The notes under the pieces were generated by a model, which did no database searches, was not told the origin of the DNA, and saw only the letters and a list, made by a program, of their open reading frames with translations. From Thermoanaerobacterium aotearoense (lineage in GTDB: Bacteria > Bacillota > Thermoanaerobacteria > Thermoanaerobacterales > Thermoanaerobacteraceae): a stretch of DNA of 64,000 nt. The stretch lies in contig NZ_CP047602.1 in NCBI RefSeq assembly GCF_009905255.1, positions 186,001 through 250,000 of the forward strand, read 5' to 3'. Shown one piece after another: positions 35,380 through 43,993 of this stretch. A program made the translations under genes and the position numbers. Numbering within the stretch: position 1 is the first letter of the stretch; the number at the start of each line of letters is the position of its first letter.

Positions 35380-37164
35380 ATGGCTAAAAATACGGTGAAG
35401 CAAGACGAAGACTTAAGGCGAATGTCAAATTTCGTCATATTGAAAAGGCTATTTAGTTACCTTGGCAAATATAAATTAAAGGTATTTGTAGTGATAATGT
35501 TTTTAATATTTGAGATGGCTGTAAGCTTGGTAAATCCAGTTCTTATGAAGACAGCAATCGATAAAAACATACGAAATGGCGATATAAACGGATTGTTTGT
35601 CATCGGGATTTTGATGGTGTCATTAAATTTTTTATCAATGATGGCATCAAGAACCAGGATAGTAAAGATGGCTTCTGTCACAAATGACATACTTTTAAAT
35701 ATAAGGCATGAACTTTATAGCCACATACAGAAGCTTTCGTTTTCGTTTTTTGACTCGAGGCCAGTAGGCAAAATCTTAGCAAGGGTTATAGGAGATGTGA
35801 ATTCACTGCAGGATTTGTTTAACAACAGCGTTACAAATTTTATACCACAGATTCTTACAGTAATATGCGTTGGTGCCATGATGTTTTATTTAAACAGCAA
35901 ATTGGCTTTAGCATCTATGATTTTGTTGCCGATGCTTGTGGTTGGGCTTTTTTCAATAGAGACTTTGTCAAGAAGAAGATGGCAGGAATTTAGAAGAAAG
36001 AGGTCTACGTTTAATGCTTACACACATGAAGATTTTTCAGGGATAAAAGTTGTGCAGGAGTTTGCAAATGAAGACAAGACTTCTTCAGTGTTCTTTAAGC
36101 TTGTCAAGGATATGATGGACAGCTTCATTAAAGCTGTAAGACTTAATGACCTTTTTTGGCCTATGGTTGACGCGTCTTATGGAATTGGAGCTGTAATACT
36201 TTATTATTTTAGTGCGAAGTTTATGGGATACGGCGTCACAATCGGGACAATAATAGCATTTACCATGTATATAGGCATGTTCTGGAGGCCGATCCTCGAC
36301 ATAAGCAATTTTTACAATAGCTTAGTAATGTCTTTCGCATCTGCAGAGAGAATATTTGAGATAATGGACATTGAGCCAGATATTGTAGACATGAAAAATG
36401 CCATTAAGATGCCTAAGATAAAAGGGAATGTTGAGTTTAAAAATGTCACATTTGGCTATGAAGATGGCAGTGTTGTATTAGATGATGTAAGCTTTAAAGT
36501 GAATGCTGGGGAGACTATTGCGCTTGTAGGACCTACTGGTGCAGGAAAGACTACGATTGTAAATCTCATAAGCCGTTTTTACGATCCATCTAAAGGTGCT
36601 GTCTTGATAGATGGCAAAGACATAAAGCATGTGGAGCTGGAGTCACTGAGAAGCCAGATGGGCATAATGCTGCAGGATACGTTTCTGTTTTCGGCTACAA
36701 TAAAGGAAAATATAAGGTACGGTAAGCTTGATGCTACAGACGAGGAAATCATAGCTGCGGCAAAAGCCGTAAATGCTCATGAGTTTATAATGAAGATGGA
36801 AAAAGGATACGACACAGAGGTAAACGAGAGGGGCTCAAGGCTTTCTGTGGGACAAAGACAGTTAATATCATTTGCAAGAGCGCTTTTGGCAAATCCTCGC
36901 ATATTGATTTTGGATGAAGCCACATCTAACATAGATACACAGACGGAAAGGCTCGTGCAAAAAGGCATAAAAAGACTTCTTTCGGGAAGAACGTCTTTTG
37001 TCATAGCTCACAGGCTTTCTACCATTAGGGATGCCGATAGGATAATGGTGGTAGATGGAGGAAGGATTGTCGAGACAGGCACACACGATGAGCTTATGAA
37101 TCTTAGAGGCCTTTATTATGACCTCTACATGTCACAGTACAAATTTTTAAGTGAAGGAGCTTAA
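35380..37164 (+). CDS. Heterodimeric ABC exporter subunit with active Walker B (BmrD/TM288-like)
   Basis: 594 residues: exporter membrane domain (about 25-340), ATPase domain with Walker A VGPTGAGKTTIV, Q-loop MLQDTFLF, Walker B ILILDEATSNID with catalytic Glu, and IAHRLS switch. The signature is LSVGQRQLISFARAL, with Val instead of Gly, so this subunit contributes the poor signature to the degenerate site. Together with the Asp in the partner this gives one active and one degenerate ATP site. A terminator follows. Confidence 0.92.
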   Translation: MAKNTVKQDEDLRRMSNFVILKRLFSYLGKYKLKVFVVIMFLIFEMAVSLVNPVLMKTAIDKNIRNGDINGLFVIGILMVSLNFLSMMASRTRIVKMASVTNDILLNIRHELYSHIQKLSFSFFDSRPVGKILARVIGDVNSLQDLFNNSVTNFIPQILTVICVGAMMFYLNSKLALASMILLPMLVVGLFSIETLSRRRWQEFRRKRSTFNAYTHEDFSGIKVVQEFANEDKTSSVFFKLVKDMMDSFIKAVRLNDLFWPMVDASYGIGAVILYYFSAKFMGYGVTIGTIIAFTMYIGMFWRPILDISNFYNSLVMSFASAERIFEIMDIEPDIVDMKNAIKMPKIKGNVEFKNVTFGYEDGSVVLDDVSFKVNAGETIALVGPTGAGKTTIVNLISRFYDPSKGAVLIDGKDIKHVELESLRSQMGIMLQDTFLFSATIKENIRYGKLDATDEEIIAAAKAVNAHEFIMKMEKGYDTEVNERGSRLSVGQRQLISFARALLANPRILILDEATSNIDTQTERLVQKGIKRLLSGRTSFVIAHRLSTIRDADRIMVVDGGRIVETGTHDELMNLRGLYYDLYMSQYKFLSEGA

Positions 37165-37174
37165 ATATGATCAG

Positions 37175-37208
37175 GCGGAGGATGAATATTTCATCTTCCG
37201 CTTTTTTT
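37175..37208 (+). terminator. Rho-independent terminator of the ABC exporter operon
   Basis: GCGGAGGATGAA against TTCATCTTCCGC, loop TAT, then a run of seven T. Confidence 0.9.
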
Positions 37209-37212
37209 ATCT

Positions 37213-37268
37213 ATCACATAAATTTCACAAAATTTTCACATCAAAACTATAAAGTCCGGTTGTAGTAT
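37213..37268 (+). promoter_or_regulatory. Triple direct-repeat box and -10 of the sigma gene (repeat copy 1)
   Basis: ATCACA (37213), TTCACA (37224) and TTCACA (37235) with 11-bp period; TAGTAT starts at 37263, 34 bases after the end of the second repeat, matching the spacing at 2553 and 4726. The whole 56 bp recurs at 38087-38142 with two mismatches. Confidence 0.55.
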
Positions 37269-37309
37269 TGTTTACATAGAAAATAAGTGATAATGATGGG
37301 GATGATAGG

Positions 37310-38095
37310 ATGCCAAAATTATTGACAAAAGAAGAGGAAAAAAATTTATTTGAAAGGCTTAGAAATGGAGATGAAAGCGCTAAAGATGTATTGGTGGAAT
37401 GCAACATAAGGCTTGTTGACAAAGTTGCTGCTGGCTTTTTAAAGTCTGGCGTGGAGTTTGATGACCTTGTTCAAGAAGGATTGATAGGCCTTCTTACAGC
37501 GATAGACAAGTTTGACCACACCAAAGGTTACAAATTTTCTACTTATGCTACTTGGTATATACAGCAAAGCATGAGAAGATATATAGGCAATTACGGCAAA
37601 ATCATTAGGCTTCCAATCCATATAAATGAAAAAATAAACCGAATATTGAAAGCGCGGTATTTGATAGAGCAGAAAAAAGGAAGTCTTGCTACAACAGAGG
37701 AAATATCCAGATTGACAGGATATACTGAAGAAGAGATAGAAGGTTATCTGTCATACGCTACAGATGTCATAAGTCTAAATCAATACGTCAATGATGAAAG
37801 AGTCGATGCAGAGCTTATAAATTTTATACAAGACGATACAATTGATGTAGAGGAGATGGCCATAGAAAAAGAGATTAAAAAAGAAATCAGAAAGATTTTA
37901 GATAGTCTTCCAGAGAGGGAAAGAATGATACTTAAAATGCGATTTGGCTTTGGCTGCAATTTAAAGACACTGACGGAGATCGGAAATATCTTTGGACTGA
38001 CTCGAGAGCGAATACGCCAGATACAGAACAATACCATAAAAGAATTAAGGCACAATCGGAAAGTGAAAGAGAGATTGAGAGAGATTATCACATAA
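37310..38095 (+). CDS. Sigma-70 family RNA polymerase sigma factor
   Basis: 261 residues without region 1.1. Region 2 (about 25-105) has FDDLVQEGLIGLLTAIDKFD for core binding and YKFSTYATWYIQQSMRRYI for -10 recognition; region 3 follows with RLPIHINEKINRI; region 4 has LPERERMILKMRFGFG and the -35-binding helix LTEIGNIFGLTRERIRQIQ. It is closest in style to group 2/primary-like sigma factors, but the short length suggests an alternative sigma. ATG is preceded by GGGGATGATAGG. It stands alone between two export operons and is flanked by 56-bp direct repeats; its own stop codon lies inside the second. Confidence 0.9.
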   Translation: MPKLLTKEEEKNLFERLRNGDESAKDVLVECNIRLVDKVAAGFLKSGVEFDDLVQEGLIGLLTAIDKFDHTKGYKFSTYATWYIQQSMRRYIGNYGKIIRLPIHINEKINRILKARYLIEQKKGSLATTEEISRLTGYTEEEIEGYLSYATDVISLNQYVNDERVDAELINFIQDDTIDVEEMAIEKEIKKEIRKILDSLPERERMILKMRFGFGCNLKTLTEIGNIFGLTRERIRQIQNNTIKELRHNRKVKERLREIIT

Positions 38096-38142
38096 ATTTC
38101 ACAAAATTTTCACATCAAAACTCTAAAGTCCAGTTGTAGTAT
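38087..38142 (+). promoter_or_regulatory. Triple direct-repeat box and -10 of the MacAB-like operon (repeat copy 2)
   Basis: ATCACA (38087), TTCACA (38098), TTCACA (38109), TAGTAT (38137), with the same spacing as copy 1. The first repeat overlaps the last codons of the sigma gene. Confidence 0.55.
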
Positions 38143-38176
38143 ATGTGTAATAAATTGATGAGAGGAAGACGGTGTC

Positions 38177-39904
38177 ATGAATAAAAAGGTAATAATTATA
38201 ACCAGCATTATTTTGGTAGTTGCAGCAGGCGCTACTTACTACTTTACAAAAAGCAAAGCCACGCCTACATCGGCCAGAACTTCCTATGTAGAGGCCACAA
38301 AAGGCAACATTTCGATGACGGTTGATGGAACAGGAAACCTTGATACAGACAAGAGAGTGATTACACTGAAAGGAAGTGGGACAGTCAAGAAAGTTTATTT
38401 TAAAGTAGGCGATAAAGTAAAAGCAGGCGATCTTCTTTATCAAATACAGGATGATGATCTTAATTCACAGTTAAATGATGCGTTGATTAGTTTGGAAATA
38501 GCACAACAGCAGCTTCAAAATGATACAAAATCATACAATGATACGATATCAAAGCAAAACATAGTATCTCCATACTCAGGCATTGTAGACAGCATCGACG
38601 TAAAAGTAGGGCAGGTTGTAAATTCTGGCACCACAGTGGCAACTGTCAGCGATTATTCTACTGCTACTATAAAAGTGCCGTTTAACGGTTCTCAGATAGG
38701 CAGTATTCATAATGGACAGACAGCAGATGTCTATTTGTACAATTCATTTGCAACAGTAGAAGGGACTGTGACAGATGTTTCAACCCAAGCAATACCTGTC
38801 AATGGTGCATCATATTACTATGTCACTGTAACTTTATCAAATGCTGGTGCATTGACGGACGGTGCTTCAGCACAGGTGACGATACATACGAGTAATGGTG
38901 ATATAAGGGCTATTGAAAATGGCACATTAAGTGTCAAGAACACAAATGTAGTAACATCTCAAATTCAAGGAACGGTTGCATCGATAAATGTGAAGGAAGG
39001 GCAGAAGATTAATGCAGGTGCATTGATTGCTACGATAACTACAACAGTAGATGATTCTACTATTAAGAAAGATCAGCTTAATCTGCAACAAGCACAAAAT
39101 AACTACAATAACATTTTAAGCGAAGTTAACAATTTGAATATTTATGCGCCTATTGACGGAATAATTATCTCACAGAATATAAATGAAGGAGATCAGCTTT
39201 CTAACTCAAATTCTTCTGCGTCAACATCTTCAAGCAGTAGCAGTAGTTCTAATACGGCATCTTCAAGTAGTAGCTCTAATTCTAATACTGGCAGCAGCAC
39301 GTCTATAAGCAATCTTTCATCTGTCTACAACCAAGCCGATACTGCGGTTATAGTAAGCAACAGCGGTTATTCAATAGATGTTCCAATAGATGAAACCGAT
39401 ATAAGCAAAATCAAAATAGGGCAGAAAGCCAATATTACAACAGACGATTTGCAAGGCCAAACATTTGAAGGAACTGTGACGGAAATATCATCGGTGCCTA
39501 CAATACAAAATAATGTAGCATCTTATGATGTTACTGTATCACTGCCGTATACAGACAAGTTGAAGTTAGGTCAAAGCATGAATGTATCTATTGTAGTGGC
39601 ACAAAAAGAAAACACATTGTTGCTTCCGATAGAAGCAGTTCAGACAAATGGAAATAGCAAATATGTGATATTGTATGATGAAAGTAATTCAAATAGCAAT
39701 GGGAAAAATATGAAAAATATAAGGCAAGTAACAACTGGCATATACAATGACAAATATATTGAAATTTTAAGCGGATTGAGTGAAGGAGATAAAGTCGTTG
39801 TACCAACAGCGACAAGTACCAGCAGTACAAACTCCAGTAGTAAAAGTAATCAAGGTGGGGGATTTGGAGCTTTAGGTGGAGTAGGAGTGCCTCCTATGCA
39901 CTAA
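38177..39904 (+). CDS. HlyD/MacA-family adaptor with tandem duplicated modules
   Basis: 575 residues: one N-terminal membrane anchor (KVIIITSIILVVAAGATYYF), then two successive adaptor modules. Module 1 has a lipoyl half GSGTVKKVYFKVGDKVKAGDLLYQI (about 57-81) and YSGIVDSIDVKVGQVVNSGT; module 2 has QGTVASINVKEGQKINAGALIATI (about 268) and IDGIIISQNINEGDQLS, interrupted by a Ser/Asn-rich stretch (about 345-380), then DETDISKIKIGQKANIT and a C-terminal barrel. The tail is Gly-rich. Duplication of the adaptor in one chain is unusual. First gene of a MacAB-like export operon under the TTCACA boxes. Confidence 0.82.
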   Translation: MNKKVIIITSIILVVAAGATYYFTKSKATPTSARTSYVEATKGNISMTVDGTGNLDTDKRVITLKGSGTVKKVYFKVGDKVKAGDLLYQIQDDDLNSQLNDALISLEIAQQQLQNDTKSYNDTISKQNIVSPYSGIVDSIDVKVGQVVNSGTTVATVSDYSTATIKVPFNGSQIGSIHNGQTADVYLYNSFATVEGTVTDVSTQAIPVNGASYYYVTVTLSNAGALTDGASAQVTIHTSNGDIRAIENGTLSVKNTNVVTSQIQGTVASINVKEGQKINAGALIATITTTVDDSTIKKDQLNLQQAQNNYNNILSEVNNLNIYAPIDGIIISQNINEGDQLSNSNSSASTSSSSSSSSNTASSSSSSNSNTGSSTSISNLSSVYNQADTAVIVSNSGYSIDVPIDETDISKIKIGQKANITTDDLQGQTFEGTVTEISSVPTIQNNVASYDVTVSLPYTDKLKLGQSMNVSIVVAQKENTLLLPIEAVQTNGNSKYVILYDESNSNSNGKNMKNIRQVTTGIYNDKYIEILSGLSEGDKVVVPTATSTSSTNSSSKSNQGGGFGALGGVGVPPMH

Positions 39905-39929
39905 TTTTAAAAGATGGGAGCAATTGACG

Positions 39930-40607
39930 ATGGAAAACAAAAATGTGATCACCATGAAAAACCTGTCAAAGATATACAAGATGGGAGACAACGAAGTAAG
40001 AGCTTTAGACAACATAAACTTAACCGTCGACGAAGGAGAATTTGTATCAATAGTAGGACCATCAGGCTCAGGGAAATCCACACTGATGAATATAATAGGG
40101 TGTTTAGACGTAATGACAGAAGGAGAATACTACCTAAACGGAAACGACACAAGCAAGCTAAATGAAAACAAACTGGCTGAACTAAGATCCAGCGAAATAG
40201 GATTCATATTCCAAAGCTTCAACCTGCTTCAAAAACTTACAGCATTAGAAAATGTAGAACTTCCAATGATATACAAAGGCATACCGGCAAAAGAAAGGTA
40301 CAATAGAGCAGTAGAGCTCCTTACCATGGTAGGTCTGGAAAAAAGAATACACCATAAACCTACAGAACTATCAGGAGGACAGCAGCAGAGAGTAGCAATA
40401 GCAAGAGCCTTAGCCAACAATCCGCATCTTATACTGGCAGACGAACCGACAGGAAACTTAGACTCCCAAAGCGGCAAAGAAGTCATGAAAATAATAAAAG
40501 AATTAAACGAAAGAGGCAACACCATAATACTCATAACCCACGACATAAACGTAGCAAACCAAGCAAAAAGGACTGTAAAAATAATGGACGGCAAAATATA
40601 TGAATAA
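39930..40607 (+). CDS. MacB/LolD-type ABC transporter ATPase
   Basis: 225 residues. Walker A GPSGSGKSTLMN, Q-loop FIFQSFNLL, signature LSGGQQQRVAIARAL, Walker B LILADEPTGNLD, His switch ILITHD. It belongs to the mechanotransmission (type VII) ABC group that works with FtsX-like permeases. ATG at 39930 is nine bases after GGGAG; TTG at 39924 is too close. The permease gene follows after 15 bases. Confidence 0.93.
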   Translation: MENKNVITMKNLSKIYKMGDNEVRALDNINLTVDEGEFVSIVGPSGSGKSTLMNIIGCLDVMTEGEYYLNGNDTSKLNENKLAELRSSEIGFIFQSFNLLQKLTALENVELPMIYKGIPAKERYNRAVELLTMVGLEKRIHHKPTELSGGQQQRVAIARALANNPHLILADEPTGNLDSQSGKEVMKIIKELNERGNTIILITHDINVANQAKRTVKIMDGKIYE

Positions 40608-40622
40608 AAGGAAGTGCGTAGA

Positions 40623-41795
40623 ATGGCATTGATGCAGGCAATAAAAATGTCCTTAAAAAGCATAATAGACAACAAACTAAGATCATTTCTAACCATGCTT
40701 GGAATAGTAATAGGCGTAATGTCAGTAATAGGACTGGTAAGCTTAGGACAAGGAGCCACAGAAGGAGTAACATCGCAGATAAAAAGCATGGGTTCAAACC
40801 TAATAATGGTATCAATAATGGGCAGGGGTATGGACACATCCCTGTCCTACAGCCAAGCCATGTCAATAGGAGACTCACCGTACATATCGCAAATATCCCC
40901 AATAATGAGTGCCAACGCATATGCCAAGTACGGTGACCAATCATACGAAGAAAACATAAGCGGAGTAAACGAAAACTATGCCACACTGAGAAATTTAAAA
41001 TTAAGAGAAGGTAGGTTCATACTATCAATAGACAATGACATGAGGCAAAAAGTAGCGGTAATAGGCAGTAACGTAGCCAGCGATTTGTTTGGATTCACAG
41101 ATCCCTTAGGCAAAACAATACAACTGGATGGAAACAACTTCACAGTAGTAGGAGTATTAGCATCAGGAGGCTCATCAATATCAAACTCCTATGACGACTC
41201 GATATTCATCCCAATAAAGACGATGTTCGTATTCCAGAGAAACAGAGGAATAACTCAGATATACCTAAGCGCATCATCAGAACAATACGTAAACATAGCA
41301 CAATACCATGTAGAAAACATGCTAAACACAATATTCAAAGGTGACACAAACGCATATAGAATATTAAACCAATCAGACCTATTATCAACAGTAAACAGCG
41401 TCAGCAACACACTGTCCATGATGCTGGGCGGAATAGCAGGCATAGCATTAATAGTAGGCGGCATAGGCATAATGAACATAATGTTAGTATCAGTCACAGA
41501 GAGGACGAGAGAAATAGGCATAAGAAAAGCATTAGGAGCTAAGAAAAGGGACATACTACTGCAGTTCATGATAGAATCGCTGACCATAAGCGGAGTAGGA
41601 GGGATAGTAGGAGTAATCTTTGGATTTATAGCATCGTATCTGATGGGACATTTCATGAACATGACGGTAAGCCCATCAATAAACACGATATTAATATCAT
41701 TCTCATTTTCCCTCTTGATAGGCTTATTCTTTGGGATGTATCCTGCAAACAAGGCAGCGGGGCTTAAACCGATTGAGGCTTTACACTATGAATGA
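40623..41795 (+). CDS. MacB-like ABC permease (FtsX domain)
   Basis: 390 residues: N-terminal membrane helix (FLTMLGIVIGVMSVIGLVSL), a large extracytoplasmic MacB_PCD domain (about 45-260), then three C-terminal FtsX helices (IALIVGGIGIMNIMLVSVTERTREIGIRKALGA in outline, ending GLKPIEALHYE, the family's end motif). It exports peptides, lipids or toxic compounds with the ATPase and adaptor. ATG at 40623 follows AAAGGAAG; GTG at 40614 overlaps that site. The ATPase and permease genes use A-ending codons more than neighbours. Confidence 0.92.
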   Translation: MALMQAIKMSLKSIIDNKLRSFLTMLGIVIGVMSVIGLVSLGQGATEGVTSQIKSMGSNLIMVSIMGRGMDTSLSYSQAMSIGDSPYISQISPIMSANAYAKYGDQSYEENISGVNENYATLRNLKLREGRFILSIDNDMRQKVAVIGSNVASDLFGFTDPLGKTIQLDGNNFTVVGVLASGGSSISNSYDDSIFIPIKTMFVFQRNRGITQIYLSASSEQYVNIAQYHVENMLNTIFKGDTNAYRILNQSDLLSTVNSVSNTLSMMLGGIAGIALIVGGIGIMNIMLVSVTERTREIGIRKALGAKKRDILLQFMIESLTISGVGGIVGVIFGFIASYLMGHFMNMTVSPSINTILISFSFSLLIGLFFGMYPANKAAGLKPIEALHYE

Positions 41796-41837
41796 TTAAG
41801 ACTGAGAAATTTATATTCAAATATAGACAAATCATGA

Positions 41838-41843
41838 TATAAT
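41838..41843 (+). promoter_or_regulatory. Putative -10 of the FAD oxidoreductase gene
   Basis: TATAAT, preceded by ATGA, lies 38 bases before the TTG start; no clear -35 is visible. Confidence 0.35.
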
Positions 41844-41875
41844 CAACATATGAGAAATATGTTGAGGTGATTTTT

Positions 41876-43789
41876 TTGCCTAAGAAGTATTTTATAATCA
41901 TCATTACGCTTTTCATCGTGTCAGTGTTAATAATAACAGCAGTAGGCGGTTACTTTTACGTAGAAAAGTACAAAAAATCGTCACAGGAGGCTAAAGCTAA
42001 AGTCATAGAGGGAAATGCAAATCTTCCTAGCCCTATAAAGCTTAACCTTCCTAAAGACGGAAGCCAGTACGATGTCATAGTGGTAGGAGCAGAGCCGGAA
42101 GGCGTTGCTGCTGCAAGGTCCGCAGCAAAAAACGACGCTAAAGTCTTAATCATTGACAAACACGATGGCCCTGGAGGCCTCATGACTTACGGAATGTTAA
42201 ATACTATAGACATGAGCAAAGGTCCTGACGGCACATTGCTTACGCAAGGCACATTTAAGGAGTTTTTTAAAGGCATAGGCTCAAAAAACTCCTTTGATGT
42301 AAAAAAGGCAAAAGAAGTATTCTTGAAGCTTTTAAACCTTCCAAACATCACTCAGTCGTACAACACTGTATTTGAAAAGCCTATAATGGATGGCAACAAG
42401 ATAATAGGCATAACAGCGTTAAAGGATGGAAAAGAAGTAAACTACTATGGCAAAAGGATAATCGACGCAACACAGGATGCTTCAGTCGCAGCATCTGCAG
42501 GTGTGCCGTACACAATCGGCGCAGAAGACATGGGTGTAAAAGGCAAAGTACAGGCATCGACACTTGTATTTAGATTAAAAGGCATAGACTGGAACAACCT
42601 AATAAAAATAATAAAATACGAGAAAAAGATACCAGCAACGTATATAAACGATACATCCGCAAACGGATTTCTATCAATCACAAAAAACTACAAGCCTTCA
42701 ACGCCTATGCTTAGGTTAAGAGGGCTTAACCTTGGCAGGCAAGATGATGGCACAGTATTAGTAAACGCCCTTTTGATATACGGCGTAGACGGACTTGACC
42801 AATCATCAATAGAAAAAGGAATGGAACTGGCAAAAAAAGAACTTCCAAGGATAGTGCAGTTTTTTAGAGAAAACATCCCTGGTTTTGAGAAAGTGCAGCT
42901 TGACGGCACAGCAGACGAACTGTATATAAGAGAGACGAGGCATATAAAAGGATACTACACACTTGACATAAACGATGTGGTATTCAATAGAGATTTCTAC
43001 GACAGGATAGCAATAGGCTCATATCCAGTAGACATACAAGCCACATCACCGGAAGACACAGGATATGTGTATGGAAAGCCTGTAGAGTATGCCGTGCCAT
43101 TTAGGTGCATAGTGCCTGAGAAAGTAGAGAACCTGCTTGTAGTAGGGCGATCAGCCTCCTACAGCCACTTAGCAGCAGGGTCAGCCAGAACGATACCGAT
43201 AGGCATGGCAGAAGGAGATGCGGCAGGTGTAGCGTCAGCGTACTCCATAGCCAAAGACAAATCATTTGCTGACATCGCAAAAAGCGAAGAAGATATAAAA
43301 AACATACAGTCCATATTAGTAAGCCAAGGAGCGTACCTTAAGCCGTTTAAAGTAGAAGAAGCTGTAGAAAAAAGTTGGGCATTTGACGGTCTAAAGTTTG
43401 TCCTCCATTGGGGTCTTGTAGTGCCTGGATATACAAATGATTTTAAGCTTAGTGAAAACATAAAAAGCATATCGTTTTATTATATGACGTACAAAATGAT
43501 AGAAAGGTCTATGCCATCTAAGCAACAGCTATTAAGCGAAGGTAGTCAGTATTTGCAAAAATACATTGTAGACAAGCCTCTTACAAAGGAAGAAGCTGCG
43601 GATATACTTTTGACATACGCTGGATATAGAAATGAGGCTGATGGCAATAGTGGAGATCTTTTTAAATTGGCTTATGAGAAAGGGCTTGTATCTAAAGAAG
43701 CGTATATGGACGTTTTGAAAAGTGGATACGTTAAATGGCAGGATGCCTATGACATGACATTGACATTGTATAAATATCTGAACAAATAA
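41876..43789 (+). CDS. Membrane-anchored FAD-dependent oxidoreductase
   Basis: 637 residues from TTG at 41876, which follows GAGGTGATT; the GTG at 41867 lies inside that site. N-terminal membrane anchor (FIIIITLFIVSVLIITAVGGYFY), then an FAD_oxidored-type domain: dinucleotide fold YDVIVVGAEPEGVAAARSAAKND (G-A-E-P-E-G in place of GxGxxG), LIIDKHDGPGG, RIIDATQDASVAASAG, VGRSASYSHLAAGSARTIPIGMAEGDAAGVA. The anchor places the flavin domain outside the cytoplasm, unless the segment only tethers it. The substrate is unknown; the C-terminal 170 residues are helical and contain KPLTKEEAADILLTYAGY, reminiscent of an SLH-like helical repeat. A single-gene unit ended by a terminator. Confidence 0.75.
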   Translation: MPKKYFIIIITLFIVSVLIITAVGGYFYVEKYKKSSQEAKAKVIEGNANLPSPIKLNLPKDGSQYDVIVVGAEPEGVAAARSAAKNDAKVLIIDKHDGPGGLMTYGMLNTIDMSKGPDGTLLTQGTFKEFFKGIGSKNSFDVKKAKEVFLKLLNLPNITQSYNTVFEKPIMDGNKIIGITALKDGKEVNYYGKRIIDATQDASVAASAGVPYTIGAEDMGVKGKVQASTLVFRLKGIDWNNLIKIIKYEKKIPATYINDTSANGFLSITKNYKPSTPMLRLRGLNLGRQDDGTVLVNALLIYGVDGLDQSSIEKGMELAKKELPRIVQFFRENIPGFEKVQLDGTADELYIRETRHIKGYYTLDINDVVFNRDFYDRIAIGSYPVDIQATSPEDTGYVYGKPVEYAVPFRCIVPEKVENLLVVGRSASYSHLAAGSARTIPIGMAEGDAAGVASAYSIAKDKSFADIAKSEEDIKNIQSILVSQGAYLKPFKVEEAVEKSWAFDGLKFVLHWGLVVPGYTNDFKLSENIKSISFYYMTYKMIERSMPSKQQLLSEGSQYLQKYIVDKPLTKEEAADILLTYAGYRNEADGNSGDLFKLAYEKGLVSKEAYMDVLKSGYVKWQDAYDMTLTLYKYLNK

Positions 43790-43794
43790 GTCGA

Positions 43795-43820
43795 AAAATA
43801 CCTGGAGACAGGTATTTTTT
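43795..43820 (+). terminator. Rho-independent terminator after the FAD oxidoreductase gene
   Basis: AAAATACCTG, loop GAGA, CAGGTATTTT plus T-run. Confidence 0.88.
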
Positions 43821-43900
43821 ATAATATGGCGGCGAAATGAGCCTATTAATGGCATGCGGGAAATCAAGAAATTCTGGTTATCCATAAGAAGTTAATAAAT

Positions 43901-43928
43901 TGTAATGTGTCTGTAACTTATCTGTAAT
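43901..43928 (+). promoter_or_regulatory. WalR (YycF)-like direct-repeat box before the amidase gene
   Basis: TGTAAT (43901), TGTAAC (43912) and TGTAAT (43923) with 11-bp period each fit the WalR consensus TGTWAH-N5-TGTWAH. WalR controls cell-wall hydrolases in Firmicutes, which matches the amidase encoded 66 bases downstream. Confidence 0.65.
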
Positions 43929-43993
43929 AAAAATAGGCTATCATGTAAATATGTTTATAAATAATAGAATTTTTGTCGAAAGGGGGTAGAGAA

